Part shown: positions 5,053 to 5,405 of the stretch, one piece after another | Position numbering within the stretch: the stretch's first letter is position 1 | Layout: the number at the start of each line of letters is the position of its first letter | Assembly: GCA_022710025.1 (NCBI GenBank) | Contig: JAKLHS010000045.1 | Coordinates: forward strand, 1-5,405 | Source of the DNA: Caldisericota bacterium | GTDB taxonomy: Bacteria > Caldisericota > Caldisericia > Cryosericales > Cryosericaceae | Direction of reading: 5' to 3' | DNA: 5,405 bases | The notes under the pieces: model-generated | What the model was told of the DNA's origin: nothing | Database searches by the model: none | Seen by the model: the letters and a program-made list of their open reading frames with translations, nothing else | Position numbers and translations under genes: made by a program

Positions 5053-5405
5053 ATGTCTCGCTGGTCCGTCATCGGTTCCCGATGCCTGCCCAAGTCTTGG
5101 GAGTCCCGCGTCGGGGAGGTCGTCGATCTGCTCCTGTCCCGCGGACATCGGATCTGCTCGGGTGGCGCCGTGGGTGCCGATCTTGCGGCGCTGCGTTCCC
5201 TGGTCCGCCATGGCGCATCGGCCTGCAAGGGCTCTTCAGTGTTTCTCCCCGGCGATCTGTCCCTGGCCCCGCCTTCCTGCGTTCCCTGGCTTTCGCGGTT
5301 TGCTGCCTTGGGCGGTGAGATCGTGGAAGGTTCAGCATTGGAGAGTTCCTCCCGCCGGGAGGTGGTTGCCGCGCTTCTCATCCGGAATTGCGCCATTGTC
5401 CGGGC
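5053..5405 (+). CDS. SLOG-superfamily (DprA/YpsA-like) protein, 3'-truncated
   Basis: 117 codons are visible, with no stop before the window end. The Rossmann-like start reads MSRWSVIGSR. The nucleotide-binding loop SGGAVGADLAAL is at residues 36-47, comparable to SG.ARG.D..AH of DprA. FLPGD is at 64-68, and RREVVAALLIRNCAIV at 101-116 resembles the R.N..IA.LS region of DprA. Cys and Ser are frequent. Family knowledge: SLOG proteins bind nucleotides or single-stranded DNA; small DprA/YpsA-like members occur on plasmids and mobile elements, and SLOG domains also act as signal sensors in immunity (as in ThsA). The start is set by the perfect SD at 5039-5046. Whether it belongs to the mobile backbone or to defence cannot be told. 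The function is uncertain; the superfamily call is good. Confidence 0.75.
   Translation, partial: MSRWSVIGSRCLPKSWESRVGEVVDLLLSRGHRICSGGAVGADLAALRSLVRHGASACKGSSVFLPGDLSLAPPSCVPWLSRFAALGGEIVEGSALESSSRREVVAALLIRNCAIVR

Noticed and set aside
4851..5318. 155-codon + strand frame and long minus frames at 4879-5396
   Set aside because: They overlap the well-supported SLOG gene, which has a perfect SD and domain motifs. Their composition (Arg, Pro, Ser) is that of shadow frames in GC-rich DNA.

Overview
The window looks like a bacterial accessory (defence-island) region. The genes are compact and closely spaced, with good Shine-Dalgarno (SD) sites, and the DNA is moderately to highly GC-rich. Nothing in it fixes the species. 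The GC-rich, CGCT-studded stretch on the right and the type of SLOG gene there are loosely reminiscent of Proteobacteria or Desulfobacterota, but that is a guess. Base composition is uneven: the distal TIR and membrane genes look more AT-rich than the WYL gene on the left or the repeat zone on the right, as expected for a transferred block.

Layout, left to right. (1) Positions 1-740, + strand: the 3' part of a WYL-domain transcriptional regulator whose start lies outside the window. (2) 741-907: a short convergent intergenic stretch with inverted repeats. (3) 908-4005, - strand: a four-gene cluster read right to left. It comprises thsB (TIR-like, start 4005), thsA (SIR2 plus SLOG, start 3461), a small three-helix membrane protein (start 1931) and a second TIR-like gene (start 1516) that overlaps the membrane gene by 8 bases. 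(4) 4006-4309: the upstream control region, with two candidate tandem promoters that each carry the heptamer TTATGCG in the spacer, plus a third copy between them. (5) 4310-4850: GC-rich, non-coding DNA packed with degenerate imperfect palindromes and stable hairpins. (6) 4850-5035: a pyrimidine- and CGCT-rich stretch. (7) 5053-5405, + strand: the start of a DprA-like SLOG gene with a perfect SD, cut off by the window end.

How the genes work together. thsB and thsA form a recognisable type I Thoeris anti-phage system. In characterised systems the TIR protein senses infection and makes a cyclic ADP-ribose isomer, which binds the SLOG domain of ThsA and switches on its SIR2 NADase, so the cell loses NAD+ before phage are released. 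The unusual part is the appended pair of a membrane protein and a translationally coupled second TIR. It could be a second sensor feeding ThsA, or a separate TIR-to-membrane effector branch in the same operon, giving one locus with two possible outputs. That second reading is inference and is the most interesting hypothesis in the window.
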